6,351 nt of DNA from Clostridiales bacterium (GCA_019421525.1 JAHZFC010000121.1:1-6351), one strand, 5' to 3'; positions 1 through 5,386 are shown, counted from the stretch's first letter. Numbers and translations: made by a program. Notes: generated by a model from the sequence alone, not told the origin.

Positions 1-9
1 CCCGGCGAT

Positions 10-128
10 CCTTTGGTGACTTTCTGATCGTTTAGAAAGTCACCCGCCGGAGGCCGTGGAATGGCCTTTGGACAAAAGTTCCCAAGGGCGAAGCCCTTGG
101 CCAAACGATCTCAAGGACCTTGTCCTTG
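10..128 (+). repeat. Hairpin-rich intergenic repeat, copy 1
   Basis: Four hairpins stand in series. The first is 15-25 paired with 34-44 (11 bp, GGTGACTTTCT arm, 8-nt loop). The second is GGAGGCC at 49-55 with 63-69 (5 Watson-Crick pairs plus two G-U). The third is CCAAGGGC 82-89 with GCCCTTGG 93-100 (8 bp, loop GAA). The fourth is CAAGGAC 112-118 with GTCCTTG 122-128 (7 bp, loop CTT). The order, the CCTTTG lead-in at 10-15 and the CCGCCGGAGGCC linker match the copy at 5464-5629. Relative to that copy, the stretch CCAAACGA|TCTCAAGGAC lacks about 21 nt. It ends 7 nt before the ribosome binding site of the next gene and so forms its 5' leader. I see no promoter between the repeat and that gene. 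Confidence 0.75.
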
Positions 129-135
129 CGATAAA

Positions 136-141
136 AAGGAG
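136..141 (+). promoter_or_regulatory. Ribosome binding site deciding the start of the zinc-ribbon gene
   Basis: AAGGAG lies 7 nt before the ATG at 149 and only 4 nt before the ATG at 146. The spacing favours 149, giving an MTITEKVAY N-terminus, but 146 would add only one methionine. Confidence 0.7.
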
Positions 142-148
142 AAACATG

Positions 149-607
149 ATGACGATCACTGAAAAAGTAGCCTATATCCAGGGCCTGTTCGACGGCATGG
201 GCCTGGACAAGTCTGAGTCCGGCGAGGCCAAGATCCTCTCCGAGATGCTGGATGTGCTCAAGGAAGTGGCCGACCAGCTGGAGACGGTGGACGCCACCCT
301 GGACGAGTTCGGCGAGGAGCCGGACGCCGTGTCCGATGACCTGTCCGATGTGGAGGAGCTGCTCTTCGATGACGAGGACGAGGATGACGACGAAGAAGAG
401 GATGACGAGGACAGCGAGGAGCTGGACGAGGACTTCTTCGAGGTGGCTTGCCCCAACTGCGGGGAGGACCTGGTCATCGACGACGAGGTGCTCGCCGCCG
501 GCTCCATCGACTGCCCCGTGTGCGGGCAGAAGTTCGCCCTGTCCTTTGAGGACGAGGACGGCTGCGGGTGTGACTGCGGCTGTGACCACGATCACGACCA
601 CGAGTAA
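149..607 (+). CDS. Acidic zinc-ribbon protein, CD1247 N-terminal domain type
   Basis: A 152-residue soluble protein of unknown function. Residues 1-70 (EKVAYIQGLFDGMGLD, then EAKILSEMLDVLKEVADQLE) are helical and resemble the N-terminal domain found in clostridial CD1247-like proteins. Residues 74-95 are almost entirely Asp/Glu. Next comes a zinc-ribbon with two CPxC knuckles (C101/C104 and C122/C125), which in this family is expected to bind structural zinc. The C-terminus (139-152) is a run of alternating Cys and His with Gly/Asp (four Cys, three His), which could bind further metal. There is no signal peptide or membrane segment. An in-frame extension to position 56 is open but would read through the hairpin repeat and lacks a ribosome binding site, so I reject it. 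A terminator follows 13 nt after the stop, so the gene is probably the last or only one in its transcript. Family assignment is from memory of the N-terminal motif; the biochemical role is unknown. Confidence 0.85.
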   Translation: MTITEKVAYIQGLFDGMGLDKSESGEAKILSEMLDVLKEVADQLETVDATLDEFGEEPDAVSDDLSDVEELLFDDEDEDDDEEEDDEDSEELDEDFFEVACPNCGEDLVIDDEVLAAGSIDCPVCGQKFALSFEDEDGCGCDCGCDHDHDHE

Positions 608-620
608 GATGTAACAAAGG

Positions 621-648
621 GCCCGCCGGCTGTGTCGGCGGGCTTTTT
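621..648 (+). terminator. Rho-independent terminator of the zinc-ribbon gene
   Basis: GCCCGCCG (621-628) pairs perfectly with CGGCGGGC (636-643), with a 7-nt loop, and is followed at once by TTTTT (644-648). Confidence 0.93.
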
Positions 649-687
649 GCATACAACCACAGGTTGAGCGGGGTGGAAAACGGGTCA

Positions 688-716
688 TTGTCCTTTTTCC
701 GGGATGCGGGTATGAT
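688..716 (+). promoter_or_regulatory. Sigma-A type promoter of the acetyltransferase gene
   Basis: TTGTCC (688-693) and TATGAT (711-716) are separated by exactly 17 nt. The site sits between a terminator and a gene start about 60 nt downstream, as expected for a monocistronic unit. Confidence 0.75.
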
Positions 717-777
717 AAGGTGAGCGAAGTATAAGCCCTTCGCCGGTACGGAGGACAGAGGAAGGAGAGAGACGGCA

Positions 778-1305
778 ATGCTTTTGGTTTGGACAAGCAC
801 AGACGGGTTGGACCGGGAACAGTTTTCGGCGGTCTACCGGGGGTCGGCGCTGGAGAACTGCCGGGAGATGTACCCGGAGGAGCCCACGCCCCAGGCCGCC
901 CTAGCGCGCTATGAGCAGGAGCACCTGGCCTATATGGACGGCCCCTTTTTTCAGGAGGAGAGGGGGCTCCTGTTCATCCTGGCATCGCGGGAGGGGCGGT
1001 ATCGAGCGGCTGTCAAGCTGTACCCGTGGCAGGGGGAGCGCCGCTGGCACATCGAGGCGCTGGAGACCCGACCGGAGGACCGGGGAAAGGGATATGGCAC
1101 CCAGGTGCTCCGGGAAATGATTGCCCGACTGGAGCAGGACGGCCCAGTGACGCTGCGCTCCGAAGTGGGCAACGGCAACGCCTCCTCCCTGCATGCTCAT
1201 CTGAAGGCCGGCTTCCGGCAGCGGGCGGAGCCGGTGACAGAACGGGACGGCTCCGTGAACGACAGGCAGTGCATCATGGTCTACCAGAGCGCGGGAAGAG
1301 GCTAA
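778..1305 (+). CDS. GNAT family N-acetyltransferase
   Basis: A 175-residue protein of the GCN5-related acetyltransferase superfamily, which transfers an acetyl group from acetyl-CoA to an amine on a small molecule or protein. Motif A is plain at about residues 93-114 (EALETRPEDRGKGYG): RGKGYG at 102-107 fits the R/Q-x-x-G-x-G/A loop that holds the CoA pyrophosphate. Motif B follows as NASSLHAHLKAGF (134-146), where a residue change to bulky Phe after AG is typical. The N-terminal 60 residues (with EEPTPQAALARYEQEHLAYM) are helical and not diagnostic. The start is set by AAGGAG at 762-767, 10 nt upstream. The gene has its own promoter and is followed by a hairpin/T-run. The substrate cannot be told from the sequence; I see no resistance-gene signature. 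Confidence 0.88.
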   Translation: MLLVWTSTDGLDREQFSAVYRGSALENCREMYPEEPTPQAALARYEQEHLAYMDGPFFQEERGLLFILASREGRYRAAVKLYPWQGERRWHIEALETRPEDRGKGYGTQVLREMIARLEQDGPVTLRSEVGNGNASSLHAHLKAGFRQRAEPVTERDGSVNDRQCIMVYQSAGRG

Positions 1306-1310
1306 AGGCC

Positions 1311-1370
1311 GACCGGTCCAGTCCGGCTCAACTCCTGGTAGATACGGCTGGACGACCCGGTCATTGTTTT
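1311..1370 (+). terminator. Probable terminator after the acetyltransferase, overlapping the next promoter
   Basis: GACCGG (1311-1316) pairs with CCGGTC (1357-1362), and TCCAG (1317-1321) with CTGGA (1348-1352), with a 4-nt bulge on the 3' side and a loop of about 26 nt. A T-rich run (ATTGTTTTTT, 1363-1372) follows. The large loop and bulge make it weaker than the other terminators here. Its T-run is also the -35 region of the next gene. Confidence 0.5.
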
Positions 1371-1392
1371 TTCTCCCCAGCTCAGGTATCAT
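1364..1392 (+). promoter_or_regulatory. Sigma-A type promoter of the HTH-TPR regulator gene
   Basis: TTGTTT (1364-1369) and TATCAT (1387-1392) are 17 nt apart, and transcription would begin about 35 nt before the ATG. The bulged inverted repeat at 1311-1362 lies immediately upstream and could double as an operator; that is inference. Confidence 0.6.
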
Positions 1393-1435
1393 GGGCCCAG
1401 GCTCGAGCGAAACAACAGACCGGGAGGTTTTTCAT

Positions 1436-2470
1436 ATGGAATTGGGAAATAAGATCAAGTCTCTCCGCCTTCAGCGGGGGGTCACCCAGGAGGCGCTGGC
1501 CAAGGAGCTGAATGTCAGCCCCCAGGCGGTGAGCAAATGGGAGCGGGAGGCGGCCCTGCCCGACGTGCAGCTGCTGCCCGCCATCTCCGCCTACTTCGGG
1601 GTGACCATCGACGAGCTGTTTGCCCTCACCGACGACACCCGGATGGAGCGCATCCAGAACATGCTCTGGGATGAGCGGGTGCTGGACCGGGCCACGGTGG
1701 AACGGGATGTGGCCTTCCTGCTGGAAAAGGCCCGGCGGGAGCCGGACAACGGGCGGCCCTATGAGCTGCTGGCCGAGCTATACAACCATCTAGCCCAGGA
1801 GCGCCGGGCGTCGGCGGCAAGCTACGCGAAGATGGCTCTGGAGCGGGACGGGGAGCTGACCAGCGCCCACAGCGAGCTGGTGCAGGCCATGGGTGGCCGC
1901 CTGCCTGACTGGAACGCCTCCAACCACCAGGAGCTCATCGCCTGGTACCAGCACTTCCTGTCCCGCCACCCGGAAAACTGGCACGGCTGCATGTGGCTGC
2001 TGGACCAGCTCATGGACGACGGCCGGTTTGAAGAGGCCCAGAGGTATGTGGAGCAGCTGGCTCTTATCGACCACACCTTCCGCACCCCTTTGTACCAGGG
2101 GCTGTTGCTGTGGTACTCCGGCCAGCGGGACCAGGCCATGGCAGTGTGGGAGCAGATGTGCCGGGACTTCCCCGACGAGTGGTGCGTGTGGCTCCAGATG
2201 GGAGACGCCATGGCCCGCTCCTGCCAGTGGGAACAGGCCATGGAATACTACCGCAAGGGGCTGGAGCTACAAAAGCCGCCCCGGTTCGTGGATGGCCTGG
2301 AGTGCATCGCCCAGATCTGCCAGATCACCGGGGACCTGCCCGGGGCCATCGCTGCCCTGGAGGAAGAGCTGAAGCTGCTGGCTGACGAGTGGGACACCAC
2401 CACCGGCGAGACAGCGGACAAGGTCCGTCGGGAGATCGGACGGCTCCAGGCCAGGCAGCTGTCCCGCTGA
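1436..2470 (+). CDS. Xre-family HTH transcriptional regulator with C-terminal TPR-like repeats
   Basis: A 344-residue cytoplasmic protein. Residues 1-62 form an HTH_3 (Cro/C1) DNA-binding domain: GNKIKSLRLQRGVTQEALAKEL, then NVSPQAVSKWERE with the recognition helix at about 28-36, then LPDVQLLPAISAYFGVTIDEL. The rest is helical, with tetratricopeptide-like pairs at roughly 184-212 (WLLDQLMDDGRFEEAQRYVE), 219-246 (GLLLWYSGQRDQAMAVWEQ), 251-280 (MGDAMARSCQWEQAMEYYRK) and 286-315 (CQITGDLPGAIAALEEE). Such a domain pair commonly senses a peptide or partner protein in Firmicutes, but no peptide gene is visible here. An upstream in-frame extension to 1364 exists only through a TTG inside the promoter. 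The ATG at 1436 has GGGAGG (1422-1427) 8 nt before it and is preferred. The gene is monocistronic, with a terminator after it. Targets are unknown; autoregulation is plausible but unproven. Confidence 0.9.
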   Translation: MELGNKIKSLRLQRGVTQEALAKELNVSPQAVSKWEREAALPDVQLLPAISAYFGVTIDELFALTDDTRMERIQNMLWDERVLDRATVERDVAFLLEKARREPDNGRPYELLAELYNHLAQERRASAASYAKMALERDGELTSAHSELVQAMGGRLPDWNASNHQELIAWYQHFLSRHPENWHGCMWLLDQLMDDGRFEEAQRYVEQLALIDHTFRTPLYQGLLLWYSGQRDQAMAVWEQMCRDFPDEWCVWLQMGDAMARSCQWEQAMEYYRKGLELQKPPRFVDGLECIAQICQITGDLPGAIAALEEELKLLADEWDTTTGETADKVRREIGRLQARQLSR

Positions 2471-2489
2471 TCAACAAGGCTGACATCAG

Positions 2490-2525
2490 GCGGCGCCCCT
2501 TGACGGGGGCGCCGCTTTCTTTTTT
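2490..2525 (+). terminator. Rho-independent terminator of the HTH-TPR gene
   Basis: GCGGCGCCCC (2490-2499) pairs perfectly over 10 bp with GGGGCGCCGC (2506-2515), with a 6-nt loop, followed by TTTCTTTTTT (2516-2525). Confidence 0.95.
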
Positions 2526-2578
2526 CTCCTGAGAGCGTCACAAAGAGGGCTTTCCCTCCCCGCTCCTCCGCTTCGTCC

Positions 2579-2606
2579 TTGACTTTCCCTTTTCTTCGGA
2601 TATAAT
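2579..2606 (+). promoter_or_regulatory. Near-consensus sigma-A promoter of the radical SAM operon
   Basis: TTGACT (2579-2584) and a perfect TATAAT (2601-2606) are 16 nt apart. The predicted start site near 2613 leaves a short leader of about 33 nt before the ATG. This is the strongest promoter in the window. Confidence 0.85.
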
Positions 2607-2645
2607 GATAGTACATTTGTTCTATCCTCAAAGGGAGGGACCGCC

Positions 2646-3917
2646 ATGACCACCATGGAGAAGCTCACCATCCTGACCGACGCGGCCAAGTACGACGCAG
2701 CCTGCACCTCCAGCGGCCTGGACCGACGGGCCCGCCGGGGGCGGATGGGGTCGGCCTCCGTGGCCGGGTGCTGCCACACCTTTTCCGCCGACGGCCGGTG
2801 CGTCACCCTGCTCAAGGTGCTCATGACCAACGTGTGCGCCTACGACTGCCAGTACTGCGTCAACCGCCGGTCCAACGACCTGCCCCGGGCCGTGTTCGAG
2901 CCCCGGGAGCTGGCGGAGCTGACCATCGAATTTTACCGCCGCAACTACATCGAGGGGCTGTTCCTGTCCTCGGCGGTGCTGGGCAGCCCGGACAACACCA
3001 CCGAGCGGATGATCGCGGTGCTGCGCATCCTTCGGGAGGAATACCAGTTCTGGGGCTATATCCATGCCAAGGCCATCCCCGGGGCGGACCCGGCCCTCAC
3101 CTGGCGGCTGGGCACCCTGTGCGACCGGATGAGCGTCAACATCGATCTGCCCTCGGAACAGAGCCTGTCCCTGCTGTGCCCGGACAAGCACAAGGAAAAC
3201 ATCCTGGTCCCCATGGGCCAGATCCGGGACCACATCGCTGCCTCCCGGCAGGAGCTGGCCCGGTCCCGCCACGCCCCCCGCTTCGCCCCGGCGGGCCAGT
3301 CCACCCAGATGATCATCGGCGCCACCCCGGAGTCGGACAAGCACATCCTCACCCTGAGCCAGGCCCTCTACGACCGCTACCGGCTCAGGCGGGTGTTCTA
3401 CTCGGCCTACATGCCCGTGTCGGACAGCCGCCTGCTCCCTGCCCCCCAGGGGTTCCAGCCGCCCCTTCTGCGGGAGCACCGGCTGTACCAGGCGGACTGG
3501 CTGCTGCGGTACTACCACTTCCGGGCGGAGGAACTGCTGGACGACGCCCACCCGGACTTCGACACCCGGGTGGACCCCAAGTGCTCCTGGGCCCTGCGGC
3601 ACATGGAACAGTTCCCGGTGGAGGCGTCCACCGCCGAGTATGAGACCCTGCTGCGGGTGCCGGGTATCGGGGTGCGCTCCGCCCGGCGCATCCTCACCGC
3701 CCGCCGGGCGGCTCCCCTTTCCTTCGACACGCTGAAAAAGCTGGGGGTGGTGCTCAAGCGGGCCCAGTATTTCCTCACCTGCAACGGCAGGCTCCGGGAG
3801 GGGCTGCGCTTCCGGGAGGATGGGGTGCTGGCCCACCTGGCCGCCCTGGAGAAGCCCGCCCTCATGGCGGCCATGCCCGAGCAGCTGTCCCTGTTCGACG
3901 GGGAGGGGACGGCATGA
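2646..3917 (+). CDS. Putative DNA modification/repair radical SAM protein (TIGR03916 type)
   Basis: A 423-residue protein. The radical SAM cluster motif CAYDCQYC gives C64, C68 and C71 (CX3CX2C), expected to ligate a [4Fe-4S] cluster that cleaves S-adenosylmethionine. Further family-like blocks are ADAAKYD-like TDAAKYDAAC (11-20), GLFLSSAVLGSPDNTTERM (104-122), HAKAIPGA (140-147) and RFAPAGQSTQMIIGA (212-226). A helix-hairpin-helix, LLRVPGIGVRSARRIL (335-350), would bind DNA non-specifically. The C-terminus carries QLSLF (413-417), matching the bacterial sliding-clamp-binding consensus QL(S/D)LF. The start is set by GGGAGG (2633-2638), 7 nt before the ATG. The family is known to occur paired with TIGR03915/TIGR03914-type proteins, some fused to uracil-DNA-glycosylase-like domains, so a DNA repair or modification role is inferred. 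The reaction is unknown. Its stop overlaps the next start by 4 nt (ATGA), showing translational coupling. Confidence 0.93.
   Translation: MTTMEKLTILTDAAKYDAACTSSGLDRRARRGRMGSASVAGCCHTFSADGRCVTLLKVLMTNVCAYDCQYCVNRRSNDLPRAVFEPRELAELTIEFYRRNYIEGLFLSSAVLGSPDNTTERMIAVLRILREEYQFWGYIHAKAIPGADPALTWRLGTLCDRMSVNIDLPSEQSLSLLCPDKHKENILVPMGQIRDHIAASRQELARSRHAPRFAPAGQSTQMIIGATPESDKHILTLSQALYDRYRLRRVFYSAYMPVSDSRLLPAPQGFQPPLLREHRLYQADWLLRYYHFRAEELLDDAHPDFDTRVDPKCSWALRHMEQFPVEASTAEYETLLRVPGIGVRSARRILTARRAAPLSFDTLKKLGVVLKRAQYFLTCNGRLREGLRFREDGVLAHLAALEKPALMAAMPEQLSLFDGEGTA
3901..3908 (+). promoter_or_regulatory. Ribosome binding site within the radical SAM gene for its partner
   Basis: GGGAGGGG lies inside the last codons of the upstream gene, with its GGAGG core 7 nt before the ATG at 3914. 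Together with the ATGA overlap, it supports coupled translation of the two proteins. Confidence 0.8.
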
Positions 3918-4702
3918 ATTGGACCCCGGTCTGCTATGAATACGACGGCACCTTCGCCGGTTTTCTCACCTGTGTGTTTGAAAGCTACGCTCAACACGAG
4001 GAGCCGGTGTGCTTCCTCACGGCGGAGGATGGCCGCACCACGTTGTGGGACACCCGGCGCTTGGAGTCCGACCAGGCCCTGGCCCGCCGGGTGTGGAAGG
4101 GCGTCTCCCGGAACATCTCCCCCGGTGCCGCCCGGCTGGCCAGCCGGGCCTTTCTCACCTGCCTGGAGGAGCGGGAGGTCCACATCTGGCGGTTTCTGGA
4201 GTACGGCTTCCGCCGGGGCAGCTCCGTGATGGCCGACCTGGGGGACAGCCGGGTGGACACGCTGCGCCGGGCGGTGCAGCACCTGGAGGAGGAGGCCCAC
4301 AAGTACACCGGCTTTGTCCGTTTCTCCGACCAGGGCGGAGTGCTGGTGGCGGAGATCGAGCCGAAAAACCGGGTGCTCCCCCTGCTTCGGGTCCACTTCA
4401 CCCAGCGGTTCAACACCGAGGCCTTCGTCATCTTCGACCGCACCCACCGGGAGGGCCTGCTCCACCAGGGCGGGCAGTGGGCCATCCTGCCCATGGAGGA
4501 CTTCGACCCCGGCCCGGCCAGCTCCCGGGAGGTCCACTACCGCCGGCTGTGGCGGCGTTTTTTCCAGACCATTGCCATCGAGGGCCGCACCAACCCCCGG
4601 TGCCAGAACACCCACCTGCCCAAGCGGTACCGGGACAGGATGACGGAGTTTCAGCCTGACGAGGGCGAAGCCCTTGGCCCAGTGCAAGGACTGCGTCCCT
4701 GA
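3914..4702 (+). CDS. TIGR03915/DUF4130-type putative DNA repair protein, partner of the radical SAM protein
   Basis: A 262-residue protein. Recognisable blocks are YEYDGTFAGFLTCVFESY (8-25), KYTGFVRFSD (130-139), EPKNRVLPLLRVHFTQRF (149-166) and, near the end, WRRFFQTIAIEGRTNPRCQN followed by HLPKRYRDRMTEF (234-246). This is the pattern of the family found next to TIGR03916-type radical SAM proteins. In other genomes the family can be fused to a uracil-DNA-glycosylase-like domain (TIGR03914). That domain is absent here, as 262 residues is about the length of the stand-alone form. The molecular function is unknown; a shared DNA metabolism role with the upstream gene is inferred from conserved pairing, the 4-nt overlap and the common promoter. 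Residues from about 250 (EGEALGPVQGLRP) are encoded inside a copy of the hairpin repeat (4661-4702), so the native C-terminus has probably been replaced or extended by repeat insertion. I see no convincing terminator downstream. Confidence 0.9.
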   Translation: MNWTPVCYEYDGTFAGFLTCVFESYAQHEEPVCFLTAEDGRTTLWDTRRLESDQALARRVWKGVSRNISPGAARLASRAFLTCLEEREVHIWRFLEYGFRRGSSVMADLGDSRVDTLRRAVQHLEEEAHKYTGFVRFSDQGGVLVAEIEPKNRVLPLLRVHFTQRFNTEAFVIFDRTHREGLLHQGGQWAILPMEDFDPGPASSREVHYRRLWRRFFQTIAIEGRTNPRCQNTHLPKRYRDRMTEFQPDEGEALGPVQGLRP

Positions 4703-4878
4703 GATGCTATTTTTTCGACCCCATTTCTTTTGACAGCGCCGTCGGCCTCCCCCTGGACGGGGGAGGTGGCTGCGCAGCAGCCGGAGGGGGTGTATGGAGA
4801 AGGACAAAGTCCTTCTCCTGCGGCAAGGTTTCGCCTTGCGGCGACCTACTTTCTGTGCGCACAGAAAGTAGGCAAAGA
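4661..4878 (-). repeat. Hairpin-rich intergenic repeat, copy 2 (inverted)
   Basis: Read on the minus strand from 4878, it begins TCTTTG-CC-TACTTTCT and forms a perfect 28-bp palindrome (4845-4872). It continues through GCAAGG/CCTTGC (4823-4828/4834-4839), a 10-bp hairpin with an AAA loop (4796-4805/4809-4818), the C-rich module described separately, and a 43-nt block (4685-4727) that is 40/43 identical to 5562-5604 in reverse complement. It ends with the mini-hairpins at 4685-4701 and 4662-4677. It overlaps the last 14 codons, stop included, of the TIGR03915-type gene. Confidence 0.75.
4746..4782. repeat. C-rich double hairpin module inside repeat copy 2
   Basis: CCTCCCCC (4746-4753) pairs with GGGGGAGG (4759-4766) over 8 bp with loop TGGAC. 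This is followed by GGCTGC (4768-4773) pairing with GCAGCC (4777-4782), loop GCA, and then CGGAGGGGGT. From memory, modules of the form CTCCCC-loop-GGGGAG-TGGC-hairpin-GGAGGGG are dispersed in gut Oscillospiraceae genomes; I could not verify this. It is absent from copies 1 and 3, so it may be a separate element nested in copy 2. Confidence 0.55.
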
Positions 4879-4882
4879 TGCG

Positions 4883-4952
4883 CCGGGGGTCAGGCGCGGA
4901 TGAACTTCAAGCGCCAAGGGCGCGCTTTCGTTCCAAGCGCCCGCACCCCCGG
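4883..4952. other. Foldable block with three nested stems
   Basis: CCGGGGGT (4883-4890) pairs with ACCCCCGG (4945-4952) over 8 bp. Inside it, GGCGC (4893-4897) pairs with GCGCC (4937-4941), and an inner hairpin joins GCGCC (4911-4915) with GGCGC (4919-4923). It begins 10 nt after the 28-bp palindrome. The function is unknown, and no protein frame here is convincing. Confidence 0.5.
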
Positions 4953-5032
4953 TCCCCCTCGTCCTCGCAAAGTCCGCTCCACTCCATTTCCGCCTGACGG
5001 TGAAAAATTCGTTCGCTTTCTTGCTCGTCCTC

Positions 5033-5069
5033 TCCCCACAAGACCCGCTTCGCTGGGCTCTTGTGGGGA
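5033..5069. other. Long stable hairpin
   Basis: TCCCCACAAGA (5033-5043) pairs perfectly with TCTTGTGGGGA (5059-5069) over 11 bp. CCC/GGG (5044-5046/5055-5057) continues the stem past a single bulged C, with the loop GCTTCGCT. No T-run follows on either strand, so it is not a standard terminator. Confidence 0.6.
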
Positions 5070-5103
5070 CCCCTGACCGCGGGAGAGCAGGATAGAGTCA
5101 TGC

Positions 5104-5121
5104 TGTATTCTATGTATTCTA
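5104..5121. repeat. Two-copy 9-bp tandem repeat
   Basis: TGTATTCTA occurs twice in perfect tandem, followed by a partial third unit, TATTCC. It is AT-rich in a GC-rich setting and ends at the first base pair of the structured RNA candidate. It contains -10-like hexamers (TATTCT, TATATT) but no matching -35 at the proper distance. Confidence 0.6.
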
Positions 5122-5124
5122 TAT

Positions 5125-5337
5125 TCCGGCGCATGAAGTCAGGACACTCCCTACCCCCTGCGCCGCTGCCGCTGATGACGACAAAGGCAGCAATTCCGTC
5201 GGCCCTCGGTAGAGCGCCTAGCGCGGAAACCTGCTGGAAGCAGGCGTGTCCCGAGGGCCAGGCAGGTTTTCACAACTGCCGTCGGAGCGGCAGCGGAAAC
5301 TAGGGAGTAGGAAGCGTCGGATCACCTCAGCGCCGGA
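5125..5337 (+). ncRNA. Candidate large structured non-coding RNA with pseudoknot
   Basis: Nested helices are TCCGGCGC 5125-5132 with 5330-5337 (8 bp), ACTCCCTA 5146-5153 with 5301-5308 (8 bp), CCGCTGCCGCT 5163-5173 with 5286-5296 (11 bp), GACG 5177-5180 with 5280-5283, and GCAG 5187-5190 with 5276-5279. Inside is GGCCCTCGG 5201-5209 with 5251-5259 (9 bp). GGAAACCTGC 5225-5234 pairs with GCAGGTTTTC 5262-5271 (10 bp, one G-U), crossing the previous helix as an H-type pseudoknot. A GCGC/GCGC hairpin (5214-5217/5221-5224) abuts it. The G-U pair and the purine-rich linkers (GGAA, AAAC) favour the plus strand. Size and complexity resemble known large clostridial RNAs such as the raiA motif, or HEARO/OMEGA RNAs of IscB/IsrB elements, but I cannot match it to either by eye. 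No nuclease gene, raiA gene, canonical promoter or terminator adjoins it. Confidence 0.65.
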
Positions 5338-5386
5338 CAGAGGACACTGCATTCCCCTGTTCTGCTCTCCCGTAAAAATGGGGGTC

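Noticed and set aside
32..796. 254-codon open frame on the minus strand
   Set aside because: It is antisense to the acidic zinc-ribbon gene; the Val/Leu-rich stretch is just the complement of the Asp/Glu codons, and the frame crosses the terminator.
2628..3836. 402-codon open frame on the minus strand
   Set aside because: It is antisense to the radical SAM gene, is low-complexity (rich in Gly, Pro, Val, His) as expected from GC-rich codon shadows, and lacks a ribosome binding site and domains.
4685..4715. Terminator of the radical SAM operon
   Set aside because: The CAAGGAC/GTCCCTG hairpin is followed by T6 only after an 8-nt gap, and one pair is mismatched; too weak to call.
3512..4807. 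431-codon open frame on the minus strand
   Set aside because: It is antisense to the TIGR03915-type gene and runs through a palindromic repeat; composition is shadow-like and the plus-strand gene is clear.
4907..5134. 75-codon minus-strand frame in the gene-free region
   Set aside because: It crosses several hairpins, has no ribosome binding site and no domain; similar spurious translations arise from dispersed repeats.
5203..5217. tRNA D-arm-like string CTCGGTAGAGCGC
   Set aside because: No acceptor stem, anticodon arm or T-arm (GGTTCGAATCC-like) at the right distances; the bases fit the RNA pseudoknot fold better.
5125..5337. Group I or group II intron
   Set aside because: I see no group II domain V, no GTGYG-type 5' end and no group I P7-like core, and there is no interrupted gene around it.
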